Below are positions 35,281 to 44,717 of a stretch of DNA of 64,000 bases, in pieces. The notes beneath the pieces were generated by a model. The model searched no databases. It saw only the letters and a program-made list of their open reading frames with translations, and was not told where the DNA came from. A program made the translations under genes and the position numbers. This stretch comes from JAXMBN01 sp046349875 (lineage in GTDB: Bacteria; Planctomycetota; Planctomycetia; Pirellulales; Pirellulaceae): assembly GCA_046349875.1 (NCBI GenBank), contig JAXMBN010000014.1:62001-126000 (forward strand), read 5' to 3'. The number at the start of each line of letters is the position of its first letter. Within the stretch, counting starts at the first letter, position 1.

Positions 35281-37632
35281 TCAATCCTTGCAGGCTCGCA
35301 CAGCTATTTCGGCGAAAAGCTTCCGAATATGGTACTGCTCTTGGCGGAAGGCCCCGACGAGTCGTTCGAGCGTTTCAGGACCATAGGCGAAGACTGGTTG
35401 TTGCACGCAATGATGAAACGCATGCTCGACAAAACTCTCATGCACATCCGGTGATGCAGCGAGAAACTCGGCCAATTGCCGAGCACCCGCAAATTCAAAC
35501 TCGCGGCCGCTCGAATCGATATACCGACCTCGCGCATCGATCGATTTTTCCTTCTCCATCGTACGGAATCGACCGACCGCGTCGTAGTTTTCTAATGAGA
35601 ACCCGAGTGGATTGATTAATGAGTGGCAGGATTGGCATGCCTCGGGCTTGGTTTGCACCATCACGCGTTCGCGCGTCGTCAGCGAAGAATCGATCGACTC
35701 ATCCAACGGTGCGACGGCAATTGGAGGAATCTTCACCGTTCGTCCCAGCACATTCTTCGCCAGGAAGACTCCACGGTGTATGGGTGAACTCGCCTTATGA
35801 TAGGCCAACCCAACCATCATGTACGGATGGGTCAATACTCCGGCCCGTTGGCTTCCATCCACTGTGATCTTTTGAAATCCGCCCTTCTTCTCCGCTCCCA
35901 AACCATAAAAGTCGATCATCCGATCGTTGGCGATCAAGTAGTCCGCCAAAAGCAATTCCCGCATATCGGATGCATCACTCGTAAGAACTTGATCGATAAA
36001 CAACTCCAAAGACGTACGCAAATCGGTGAGAAGTTCTGGGCTAAAACCGGGATAGGCTTGCGCATCTTTGGTGACATCGATACCTCGTTCCAATTGCATC
36101 CAATGCCTCAAGAAGTACTTGAGCTTAGCGATGGCTCGCGGATCTTGCGTCATCCGCAAGGCTTGTTTGCGAAGCCCTTCTTCGGTAGCGAGCTTCCCAT
36201 CGAGACTGGCTTGGATGAGTTCCTGATCTGGCGAGGAATCCCAAAGAATCAAAGCCAACTTACGGGCTGGAATCATCTTGGGATCCGATGCGGGCCCCGT
36301 CGGATAAAGAAATTCAGGAGACTTAAGAGCTCGAAACAATATGCGACGAATCTTCGTCTCTCGATCAACATCTAGCTTCCAATACTCCTCGACGAAGGCC
36401 GGTTTTCCCTCGATTGTTAATCGCCCCGAGACCATGCGAGAGGCCAATTTACCGATGAGTTCCAGATGCTTGAAATCGATCTTCTCGGGGCTATCTTCTT
36501 TCTTTACTCCCGCCAGACGATCAAGATCAGCGATGATCTTGTCAACGACTTCGATCGCGGCCTGCGTATTGCCGAGCTCCCATTCTTTCGAGATGGCGAC
36601 ACCGCGTTCGTAACCATAACTGGAATCGTCGGGTGGAAGTTCCGATTCGAGCGTCAGTACAGGTGGATACCAACTCGGAAACAATTGCCGACTCGGTACG
36701 ACATGCTCGCTGAGTCCAGGTGGCTTCCAAAGAAAAGTGATATTGGCTTCTTCATCTTTGGCTCGCTTGAACTCGATACGGATTGGATAGACGCGGCCTC
36801 CTAGCAATTTTCGCGTGGCCGTGAAACGGGTCGCATCACCGGATCGTACTCCTGCATCGATGGTCGGATTGGGTTCATCATTGAGCCAAAGTCGAACACC
36901 GTTGTTGCTGACGAGTACCAATTCATAAAGTCCCGTCTCTTCGGCCAACAGTCCTCCGGACCAATTGATGTTGTAGGTCCCCTCCCCTACCTTCTCGTCA
37001 TCGGGGCTCGCCTTTCCGAAATGAAAGTCGATCACACCATCGACTCGCTTCATTCCTTCCTTCTTCTTTTCTTTTTCCTTGTCCTTATCTTTGTCTTCTT
37101 TCTTTCCGGTGGGTTGATAGTTAGCGTTGAGCCCCTGTTCAGGAACCTTTCGGTTTCCATCCGATCGAGCCACGCGAAGAAGATCCGCAATCGTCTCTTC
37201 ATATTGGCGCTTGGTCAATCGAGCCAAAGAGATGCGTGGAGGGCGATTGCGCACTCGCGCGATTTCGGAATAGAACTCTTGATGAATGAACTCGGCAACC
37301 GCCTTGGCATCTTCATCGACGCACTTCTCGGGCTCGTCTTCCGGCATCGTCTCATGGATGTATTTTGAAAGCTCGAGAACCGATTTATCCCCTTCCAGCG
37401 GATCAGGGCACTTATCCGCGACTCCTTCTCCTTTGGCCCCATGGCAACTGGCACAGAGCTCGCGATAGATCCGAGCCCCTTTGGATTCATCGGCGAGTGC
37501 TGAACCAGACACTCCTCCCAGGACGATCCATACACCGAAAACAAGGAAGCGAGGAAATGATGGGACCATAGCAGGACTTCGATGCATCATTGCAAAAGAA
37601 TACATTGGGAGCCTCAATTCTCGGCGTTTCAA
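35281..37632 (-). CDS. Planctomycete-type cytochrome c protein with DUF1592/1588/1585 domains and PA14
   Basis: A secreted protein of 783 aa. After a signal segment (about 23-47) comes a haem-c site CASCH (60-64). Next is the DUF1587/1595-type start (ISLARLTKRQYEETIADLLRV), interrupted by a Lys/Glu-rich stretch (KKEDKDKDKEKEKKKEG). A PA14-like beta region follows (about 230-315, TYNINWSGGLLAEETGLYEL). The DUF1592-DUF1588-DUF1585 run then contains a second CxxCH (CQSCH) in ACQSCHSLINPLGFSLENYDAVG. These proteins are a planctomycete/verrucomicrobial hallmark of unknown role, probably redox at the envelope. The usual DUF1552 partner gene is absent on both sides. Confidence 0.88.
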   Translation of the reverse strand: MKRRELRLPMYSFAMMHRSPAMVPSFPRFLVFGVWIVLGGVSGSALADESKGARIYRELCASCHGAKGEGVADKCPDPLEGDKSVLELSKYIHETMPEDEPEKCVDEDAKAVAEFIHQEFYSEIARVRNRPPRISLARLTKRQYEETIADLLRVARSDGNRKVPEQGLNANYQPTGKKEDKDKDKEKEKKKEGMKRVDGVIDFHFGKASPDDEKVGEGTYNINWSGGLLAEETGLYELVLVSNNGVRLWLNDEPNPTIDAGVRSGDATRFTATRKLLGGRVYPIRIEFKRAKDEEANITFLWKPPGLSEHVVPSRQLFPSWYPPVLTLESELPPDDSSYGYERGVAISKEWELGNTQAAIEVVDKIIADLDRLAGVKKEDSPEKIDFKHLELIGKLASRMVSGRLTIEGKPAFVEEYWKLDVDRETKIRRILFRALKSPEFLYPTGPASDPKMIPARKLALILWDSSPDQELIQASLDGKLATEEGLRKQALRMTQDPRAIAKLKYFLRHWMQLERGIDVTKDAQAYPGFSPELLTDLRTSLELFIDQVLTSDASDMRELLLADYLIANDRMIDFYGLGAEKKGGFQKITVDGSQRAGVLTHPYMMVGLAYHKASSPIHRGVFLAKNVLGRTVKIPPIAVAPLDESIDSSLTTRERVMVQTKPEACQSCHSLINPLGFSLENYDAVGRFRTMEKEKSIDARGRYIDSSGREFEFAGARQLAEFLAASPDVHESFVEHAFHHCVQQPVFAYGPETLERLVGAFRQEQYHIRKLFAEIAVRACKD

Positions 37633-37777
37633 AGCTCATCGACTCCAGGCAGCCAACCAGATGGTCTATGACTGTGGAGAGAGGTGGGATTTAGGTGGGA
37701 CTCTTTATTATAGTCCAATCTCAATAATCGTCCAAAGGCCGCATGGTCGGAGACTTCGGCCTTCATTCCCTATCATT

Positions 37778-38707
37778 TTAGCCTTGCACCTGAGATACCA
37801 GATGGTCGATTACCCGTCGAGCGATATCGACCTGCAATGCAGCAGCGGTGCCGCGCCATCCCGGTACCGCATTGGCTTCCAATAATAAAAGTCGACCATC
37901 GCGAGTCGGAACGAGATCCACTCCAAGGAACGCCCCACCCAACATGTGAGCCGCGCGTTTTGCGAGTTCCATCTCTTTCGCGCTTGGTTCATGCGGAACG
38001 GCCTCACCACCTTGTGATACATTCGTTCGCCAATCACCCCGGGCATAACGTTTGACTGCGAAAATATCATCTCCAATCACCAGCAATCGCAGATCATATC
38101 CATGGTGCTCCAAGAACTCTTGCAGATAGAAGACGCCACCAATCTGCTCAATTGCACCGAAGACCCGCCATGCCAGATCGATGTCGGTCACATGCATCAA
38201 GCCATTTCCCTCGCCACCAAAGAGCGGCTTAACTACGCAATTGCGTCCGAGAAGTTCAAATGCTTCGAGGGCCTGTTGCCGAGTCTGGCATGCGATGGTC
38301 GAAGGCACCTCCATGCCACCATGCTGAAGAAATTCTAGAGTCAGCCATTTATCGATGGCGATCTCCAAACAACGAGGTGGATTGAATATGCGTTGCCCTT
38401 GTCGTTCCAGCGCATGCAAAGCATTCATGCGAAAGATGATCTGCTCCAACGATCCCCAAGGCATCGTGCGAACGAGCAATGCATCATAGCCATCAGCTCG
38501 GCGATTCAATGAGACATCTTGGCCGCGATTCGCCTGGAAATGCTCTGCACCCGACGGAGCCACCATTGCTTGAACGTTGATCCCCGTTGGACGCAGCGCT
38601 ACCGACAAACTTGCGAACGAAAGAACCTCGATCTGCTCGCCCCGTGACGCTCGACGAAGATCGCGCACATACCATCCCTCTGGATTCCCAAGCACACCAA
38701 TCTTCAT
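37778..38707 (-). CDS. RimK-like ATP-grasp ligase
   Basis: A protein of 309 aa from ATG 38707 (MKIGVLGNPEGWY); a GTG at 38722 is also possible. The ATP-grasp core shows VVKPLFGGEGNGLMHV (ATP-binding lysine and glycine loop), FYLQEFLEHHGYDLRLLVIGD, and the Mg-binding end LLLLEANAVPGWRG. This matches the RimK/MptN/LysX group, which adds amino acids (often glutamate) to carboxyl groups. In organisms with tetrahydromethanopterin C1 metabolism, including planctomycetes, such genes are often linked to cofactor synthesis, but no such genes are adjacent here. Substrate unknown. Confidence 0.85.
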   Translation of the reverse strand: MKIGVLGNPEGWYVRDLRRASRGEQIEVLSFASLSVALRPTGINVQAMVAPSGAEHFQANRGQDVSLNRRADGYDALLVRTMPWGSLEQIIFRMNALHALERQGQRIFNPPRCLEIAIDKWLTLEFLQHGGMEVPSTIACQTRQQALEAFELLGRNCVVKPLFGGEGNGLMHVTDIDLAWRVFGAIEQIGGVFYLQEFLEHHGYDLRLLVIGDDIFAVKRYARGDWRTNVSQGGEAVPHEPSAKEMELAKRAAHMLGGAFLGVDLVPTRDGRLLLLEANAVPGWRGTAAALQVDIARRVIDHLVSQVQG

Positions 38708-38764
38708 CTCATTCTCACTCACATGGCAACGATGCGATCTTGCCCATCGAGGCGATCCTATTCG

Positions 38765-40691
38765 TTACTCGGGCGTCTTCATTCCCAATTGCTTCATTTT
38801 TCGATAGAGATTGGATCGCTGAAGACCAAGCGACTGCGCGGCCGCTGTCATATTGCCTCGCGATCGTTCAATATGCTTCTCGATATAATTCTGTTGAAAG
38901 ACATCGGTTGCATCTGCCAGAGTCATCGATTCATCGATACCAAGTGTTGCCTCGGACTCAGTTCCTAGCGTCGACTTCGGAGAACTTACGAAATCCAAAT
39001 CTGAATCTTCGATCGTCTCGCCAGGGACCAAATAAACGATGCGTTCCACCAGATTGCGGAGCTCGCGAATATTGCCAGGCCAATGGTGAGCTTTCAATCG
39101 CTTTTGCGCTCCAGTGGTCCAGGAGGGCTTGGCCCTTCCCACTTTCTTGCAAAAGCCATCCAAGAAAAACTCCGCCAATTCGAGAATGTCATCACCACGT
39201 TGACGAAGCGGTGGCAAATGCAACGTTACGACCGTTAGGCGGAAGACAGAGATCTTCACGAAACTTCTTGGCTCGCACCATCTCGACGAGATCTTGATTG
39301 GTGGCCGCTACGATTCGAACATCGACAGGAATTGGTGTCGAACCGCCCACTCGCACAACGACTTTCTCTTCGAGTACGCGAAGCAACTTGGCTTGCCCAC
39401 CAGGGCTCATATCGCCGATTTCATCCAGAAACAACGTCCCGCCAGCCGCGGCTTCGAACTTTCCAGCGCGAGCTTCATGCGCATCGGTGAAGGCACCTTT
39501 CTCATGACCAAAAAGCTCACTCTCTAAAAGCGTCTCGGTAAGCGCAGCGCAATTGACCGCCACAAAAGGCTCATGCCTTCTTCGACTCTGATAGTGGATT
39601 TGCCGACTGACCACTTCCTTCCCTGTTCCGTTTTCACCTAAGAGCAAGACGGCTAGGTCGGTATTGGCGACGCGTTGAATGGTTGATCGCAGATGATCCA
39701 TGCTGACATCATGGCCGATCAATGGAATCTGATTGACCGCATCTCGCATCAACCGATCGCGAATTTGAATCAACTGCTGAATCTGCTGCGTATTGGTAAG
39801 TGCAGCGGCTGCATGGCGAGCAAGCTCGATCAAAGCGTGCTCATCTTCTTCACTAAACGCCCCTTGGCGGTGGTTGAGAACTTCAAACACACCGATCGCT
39901 TTATTGCGTTGATCGAGCAACGGCACGGCAATCAAAGAGTCAGTTCGATAATTGACCATGACATCGACCCGGCGATCAACAGCATCGGAAGGGTCCGATC
40001 GATCCCATCGACACGGTAGCAACGTTCGCAAAACTCGACCTGCAATACCTGCATCTTCGGGAACACGTAGGGGTTGTCCTTCGACACCTAGCGCAGGATG
40101 TCCAACCAATTGCTTGGATGGTTTGTCCCAGAGAAAGATGCTTGCGCGATCCGCATTCAGTAGTTCGGCTGCTGCCCGCGCGATCTGTTCCAACAAGACA
40201 GGCAATGCATGATGGCTATGCCAATCGGCCGCCACCGAGAGAATGCGGTCCTTCTGTTCAAGCTTGCGACGCTGGATCCGCACCGATTGCCGAACCACTA
40301 ACGCTTGTTTGAGGCTCTCTGCGGCAACCGACCAAGCGTCGACATCTTTAGGGCGAGCTTCCCCCTTCTTGAACCAACCGATCAGGACGGCGGTACCGCG
40401 TCCTGTAATTATCATCGGCTCGATCCATCCATCTTCGATCGTCAACCGCGAACCCTGATCGCAGGCTTTGGCAATCGACTCCACTGGCAATTGAAGATTA
40501 CCCGTTCCCTGCTGCGCAACGACTCGCCAATCCCCATTTCGGCTCTCAACAAACGCAATCCGCAACAACGGAAATTCGTTCAAGAACCACTTCAAGGGAG
40601 ATGCCAGCCAATCACCAAGCGAATCGGCTGACTCAATGCCCTGTAGCAAGATCGAGAACAATCGGAGCGAATCGTTCGATGCAGTCGCCAA
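38765..40691 (-). pseudogene. GAF-domain sigma-54 activator with one frameshift
   Basis: A transcription activator of about 640 aa in two frames. N-terminal part: two GAF-like regions, the second being SVAADWHSHHALPVLLEQIARAA to HAAAALTN. AAA+ sigma-54 domain: Walker A GENGTGKE, the loop ELFGHEKGAFTDA (GAFTGA with Asp for Gly), Walker B GGTLFLDEIGDMSP. The reading frame breaks at KKFREDLC. It resumes one base later as FRLTVVTLHLPPLRQRGDDI, so one extra base lies at about 39240-39250. The C-terminus carries a Fis-type HTH (AAAQSLGLQRSNLYRKMKQLG). A TTG start lies five bases after the MFS stop. A single indel could be a sequencing error; otherwise the activator has lost its DNA-binding half. 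Confidence 0.8.
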
Positions 40692-40696
40692 GGCTC

Positions 40697-42181
40697 TTAG
40701 TCCTCAGCCTGTTCTTTAGGCTCGGGCAAGAAGAATCCAACCACCAGCGCAATAACGGCAATCGTCGTAGCCACAATACCGGCTGCCATAGCCACCGTCG
40801 CTGGAGTGATCGGCCCCTTGCCAGCCAACTGAGGAGCAACGAGGCTGGTTGTTACCACCGCCATACTCGTACCGATCATACGCCCACCGACGTTGGTTGC
40901 AAAGCTTCCACCCGTTCCGCGCAAATGCAACGGAAAGACCTTGGGGAGATATTCGCCAAAGTAGCTGAATTGCGCCACGGTCAGCAACCCGCAGAGCCCA
41001 TAGGCCCACATGAAACCCGATCCACCTTGACTGAACAAATAGAAGTAGGTCAATGGAATGATGACCAAAGCGGGCACTTGGAAGATCTTCAAAATGGCGA
41101 CACGACTCAAACCGATGATGATGAAAACCGCCAAGAGAATCCGTCCGGTCAATCCACCCATTTCTTGATAGAACTGAACGGTATTGCCAACCTCTTTGAC
41201 TTCGCGATCGAGCGGATCTTGCTTGGTCTTGTTGTCCTTGAGCTTCAATCGAATTGCTTTCTTCGCATCGGCATCAGTCGCTTTGTCAAACTCAGCATTG
41301 AGTGCGGTCGCTTCTTTGCGAAGAGGAGCTAGGGCCTTGCTTTGTTCAGCAAGCTCGGGCAAGCCAGGAGCAATTCGAAGAGGTGTCAATTGCAGCGCAC
41401 CAAAAGCGATTCCATAGGCACAAGCCGAGAGGAGTGCCGTCACCAAAGTGATGCGACGATACTCGGGTGCGAACAATGCGCTGATCTTGGGTCGCTTCAG
41501 CGTTCCTGCGGCTCGCTTCTCTTTCCAAATGCGAGACTCGGGGACGAATGGAAGCATCAAGGCGATAGGAATCGCGGGAAAGATACCCGTGCACAGTAAA
41601 TAACGCCACGAGGCTGGATCGGTTCCATTGTTAGGGAGTGGCAATCCAAGATGGGGCAGTTCTTTGGCGTTGGCCAAAATCCACACATTGATCGCCGTTA
41701 CCAAAACGCCACCCAAGGACGCGCAGGCTTGAGTCATACCAAGCCACCTCTCGCGCTGCTTCTTATCTTCAAACACTTCGGCCAACCAAGTGATAGCCGC
41801 AACAAACTCGACGCACACTCCGATGAAAGTCGTACATCGGAAGAAGATAAACCAAGTCAACGTCGTGCTATAGGCGGCCAAGAAGGGCGAAAATGAATAG
41901 ATGAAAATCGAAGCCGCCATGACCGTCTTACGTCCGAGTCGGTCGGTCAGCGCACCACCGATCAAACCGAAGACGCCACCGCATAAAGCCGTGATCCAAA
42001 GGAGACGACCAGTCCACATCGTGACCGCTGGGTGACTCGGTGGAAGATCCAAAAGCTCCGCGATGGCGGGTGGTGCCGCCAAGGGGGTCATGAGTAGCTC
42101 GTAGGTATCGAACAGAAATCCAATACTGGCGATGATGATGATCAGCCAGGTCGTCACACTGAAAGAGTTTTTGGAGTCCAT
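40697..42181 (-). CDS. MFS transporter with a soluble helical insertion
   Basis: A Major Facilitator protein of 494 aa from ATG 42181 (MDSKNSFSVTTWLI). The loop 2-3 motif is GALTDRLGRKTVMA. The central loop carries an unusual charged insertion of about 75 residues (from ELAEQSKALAPLRKEA to TKQDPLDREVKEVGN) between two membrane helices, with coiled-coil character. The later helices include a typical GTGGSFATNVGGRMIG segment. It lies five bases upstream of the sigma-54 activator, so the two share a transcript. Substrate unknown. Confidence 0.83.
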   Translation of the reverse strand: MDSKNSFSVTTWLIIIIASIGFLFDTYELLMTPLAAPPAIAELLDLPPSHPAVTMWTGRLLWITALCGGVFGLIGGALTDRLGRKTVMAASIFIYSFSPFLAAYSTTLTWFIFFRCTTFIGVCVEFVAAITWLAEVFEDKKQRERWLGMTQACASLGGVLVTAINVWILANAKELPHLGLPLPNNGTDPASWRYLLCTGIFPAIPIALMLPFVPESRIWKEKRAAGTLKRPKISALFAPEYRRITLVTALLSACAYGIAFGALQLTPLRIAPGLPELAEQSKALAPLRKEATALNAEFDKATDADAKKAIRLKLKDNKTKQDPLDREVKEVGNTVQFYQEMGGLTGRILLAVFIIIGLSRVAILKIFQVPALVIIPLTYFYLFSQGGSGFMWAYGLCGLLTVAQFSYFGEYLPKVFPLHLRGTGGSFATNVGGRMIGTSMAVVTTSLVAPQLAGKGPITPATVAMAAGIVATTIAVIALVVGFFLPEPKEQAED

Positions 42182-42469
42182 GGAGGTAGGCTTTGGTTGC
42201 AGGAAGGGGCTCGAAAAAACACCCCCAAAGTATAGTCGCCCACGCCTCTTCGAACGAGACCCCGATGGTGACGCCAACACTATTTTGGAACACAAGGTTG
42301 CACGATAACACAATCTATTCCCGTGCTCCCTCGTTTCCGCAACTCCCCTTCCTTCGAGATCTCGAACTCCGTCTACTCCATCGATCTTCTGTGACTTCCC
42401 ATCTTAAGGATGCCCCTCTTCTGAAACTTGCTAAAGGAACTTGTGGTTAGAGCTTTCTACTGCAGCTCG

Positions 42470-44032
42470 CTATTGGGGTTTGCGAAGGGCTTTGCCGAGG
42501 AGGGCACCGGTGGGAACTCCGCGATAAACCGCATATTGACCATCCATCAAAACATGAACCACGCCGGTTGCATAAAGAAATGGCTCATCATAAGTCGCGG
42601 TATCTCGATACAGCTTGGGATCCAGTACCACGAGATCGGCTACCCAGCCTTCACGAATATAGCCACGATCCTTCATCCCGATAATATCCGCGGGCAAGCC
42701 TGAACAACTTCGAATCGCAGCTGCAGGATCGAGCACCTTTTGGTCGTTGGCATAGTATCCAATCTTCCGACTAAAGGTCCCGAAGCTTCGCGGATGTGGT
42801 CGATCCCCCGAAGGAATCTTGGCCCCACCGTCGCTTGCGGTAGCAACCCATGGCAACTGCATTGCTTGCCGTACATCGTCTTCATTCATACTGAAGTTGA
42901 CGACCCCCGCTCCTCCATTGGACTCGATGTCCAGCACGACATCGACGACTTCTTTGCCAACGATCTTCGCAATCTCATCCAGACTCTTTCCAGCCCATTC
43001 ACGATGCTTCGCGTGCGACGTGATTTGAATGCGCTGCGACGTACCAAGTTGCTTGGCAACCGCTTCGCGAATCTTGGCTCGCTCCTCAGGATTCTCCAAT
43101 CGCTTTTCCAACCCCTTGCGTCCCCCTTCGCGACTCCACGATGGCAATAAGGTTGCTTCCAAACTGGTCGACGAAGCAACATAAGGATATTGATCGGCCG
43201 TGATGCTCGCCCCCTTCTCCCGCGCATCCTCGATCAACTTCGTTGCGACTCGAAGCGTTCCCCAATTGGTCTTGCCAGATGCTTTCATATGCGAGACGTG
43301 GATCGGCAATTTAGCTTCCCTTCCGATGCGAATGGCTTCCTCGATCGAGTCAATCAGCCCTTCACCTTCATTGCGGATATGGCTGGCATAAATCCCACGG
43401 TATTCGGATACCACCTTGGCCACCTCGATGATCTCTTCCGTTTTTGAATAGGTCCCCGGAACGTAGATCAAACCGGTCGACATACCCCAGGCTCCATCTT
43501 GCATGGCAGTTCGAGCCAGCGCACGCATCTTGTCGATCTCTTCGGCCGTTGGATCACGAGACTCTTTCCCCATAACCGTACTTCGCAAATCACCGTGCGG
43601 AAGCAAGTGCAATACGTGCGTTCCCGCTCCTTGCTCGTCGATCTTCTGAAGATACTTCTTGACGTCGACTGGACCACTACCACAGTTGCCAGTAACGATC
43701 GTGGTACACCCCTGCATCAAGTAACCGGAGTTTCCGCGCGTTTTCGAAGCGAGAATCGTATCATCGCTGTGATTGTGTAAGTCAATAAAGCCCGGCGCAA
43801 TCCAAAGATCACGGCAATCGACCACCTGAAGGCTTGTCATGCCCCCCAACGAACCCATCGCCACGATCTTGCCATCGCGTATTCCCAAGTCGAGAACTTT
43901 GCCCTGTTGCCCGGTACCATCAAAAACCGTACCACCGATAAGACAAAGGTCGAGTGGCTTCTCTTGCGCATGGGCTTGCATTGCGATCCAACCAAACGCC
44001 ACCCAACACCCCAATAGCCATATTCGCCCCAT
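42470..44032 (-). CDS. Secreted D-aminoacylase-like amidohydrolase
   Basis: A protein of 520 aa with a signal peptide (about 1-22, MQAHAQEK). It belongs to the N-acyl-D-amino-acid deacylase branch of the amidohydrolases. The metal motif is APGFIDLHNHSDD. Further features are GCTTIVTGNCGSG (with the cysteine that ligates zinc in D-aminoacylase), SHIRNEGEGL, VSHMKASGKTNWG and, late, ATASDGGAKIPSG followed by HPRSFGTFSR. It probably releases D-amino acids or related amides in the periplasm; exact substrate unknown. No peptide-transport partner is adjacent. Confidence 0.86.
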   Translation of the reverse strand: MGRIWLLGCWVAFGWIAMQAHAQEKPLDLCLIGGTVFDGTGQQGKVLDLGIRDGKIVAMGSLGGMTSLQVVDCRDLWIAPGFIDLHNHSDDTILASKTRGNSGYLMQGCTTIVTGNCGSGPVDVKKYLQKIDEQGAGTHVLHLLPHGDLRSTVMGKESRDPTAEEIDKMRALARTAMQDGAWGMSTGLIYVPGTYSKTEEIIEVAKVVSEYRGIYASHIRNEGEGLIDSIEEAIRIGREAKLPIHVSHMKASGKTNWGTLRVATKLIEDAREKGASITADQYPYVASSTSLEATLLPSWSREGGRKGLEKRLENPEERAKIREAVAKQLGTSQRIQITSHAKHREWAGKSLDEIAKIVGKEVVDVVLDIESNGGAGVVNFSMNEDDVRQAMQLPWVATASDGGAKIPSGDRPHPRSFGTFSRKIGYYANDQKVLDPAAAIRSCSGLPADIIGMKDRGYIREGWVADLVVLDPKLYRDTATYDEPFLYATGVVHVLMDGQYAVYRGVPTGALLGKALRKPQ

Positions 44033-44274
44033 CTCGGATCACCTTCTCGCCTGCCCCATGGATTCGCTGAATCTCACACCAACGCGTCGATTCATTCGCA
44101 ATGTAGTATGGAAAAATCGCGATTAGATTGCTGGCATTCCAAGGAAGAATTTGAGCTTTTTGTGGAATTTGCCGCGATGAATGAGGGAAAGAAAACGTGG
44201 ATCGTAGATTCCTTTATGCCATGGCTACGTTTTGATTGATTCATTCTTTTTTCTTGATCTAGAGGCTAGAGACC

Positions 44275-44676
44275 ATGAAGGAAATCGTACGTTCGCGACG
44301 CAATTGGATTGCGATCTGTTGTACCTGGCTATTGATTACCTGCGTTTCATCCATCGCATCGGCCGCCAACTTCCCACGGACATTTGACGTCTATTATGTT
44401 TGGGGCGTTTCCAATCCCGCCAGCGTTTCCGACTATTCCATCCACCCCAAGGCGACACTCACACTCTATCGCAACGGAACGGTCGATGTGTTTGATCATG
44501 CAACAGGTGAAAACTACCCGGCTGCTGGAACCTGGAGATCACGTGGCTCGAACATTACCTTTGTGTTCGGTTCCGTGGTGTATATGGGAACCAAGCAAAA
44601 CAATGGAAGCTATTTAGGCACCATGTCGATACAAGGCGGACCCAATGGTGTCTGGCAGGGTCGGTACACGAACTAA
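44275..44676 (+). CDS. Small secreted beta-rich protein
   Basis: A protein of 133 aa. A signal peptide (about 1-31, ASAANFP) is followed by a short beta-rich domain with many Gly, Tyr and Thr (PKATLTLYRNGTVDVFD; AGTWRSRGSNITFVFG; GVWQGRYTN), a pattern similar to small lipocalin-like or MORN-like barrels. No family is recognised. An orphan between two minus-strand genes. Confidence 0.65.
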   Translation: MKEIVRSRRNWIAICCTWLLITCVSSIASAANFPRTFDVYYVWGVSNPASVSDYSIHPKATLTLYRNGTVDVFDHATGENYPAAGTWRSRGSNITFVFGSVVYMGTKQNNGSYLGTMSIQGGPNGVWQGRYTN

Positions 44677-44717
44677 GTGCCACCCCTTGGCTTCACAAGG
44701 TGTCCTACGATGGATGA

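Noticed and set aside
39240..39250. Programmed ribosomal frameshift in the sigma-54 activator
   Set aside because: No slippery heptamer or downstream structure is evident at the site; a single-base insertion explains it better.
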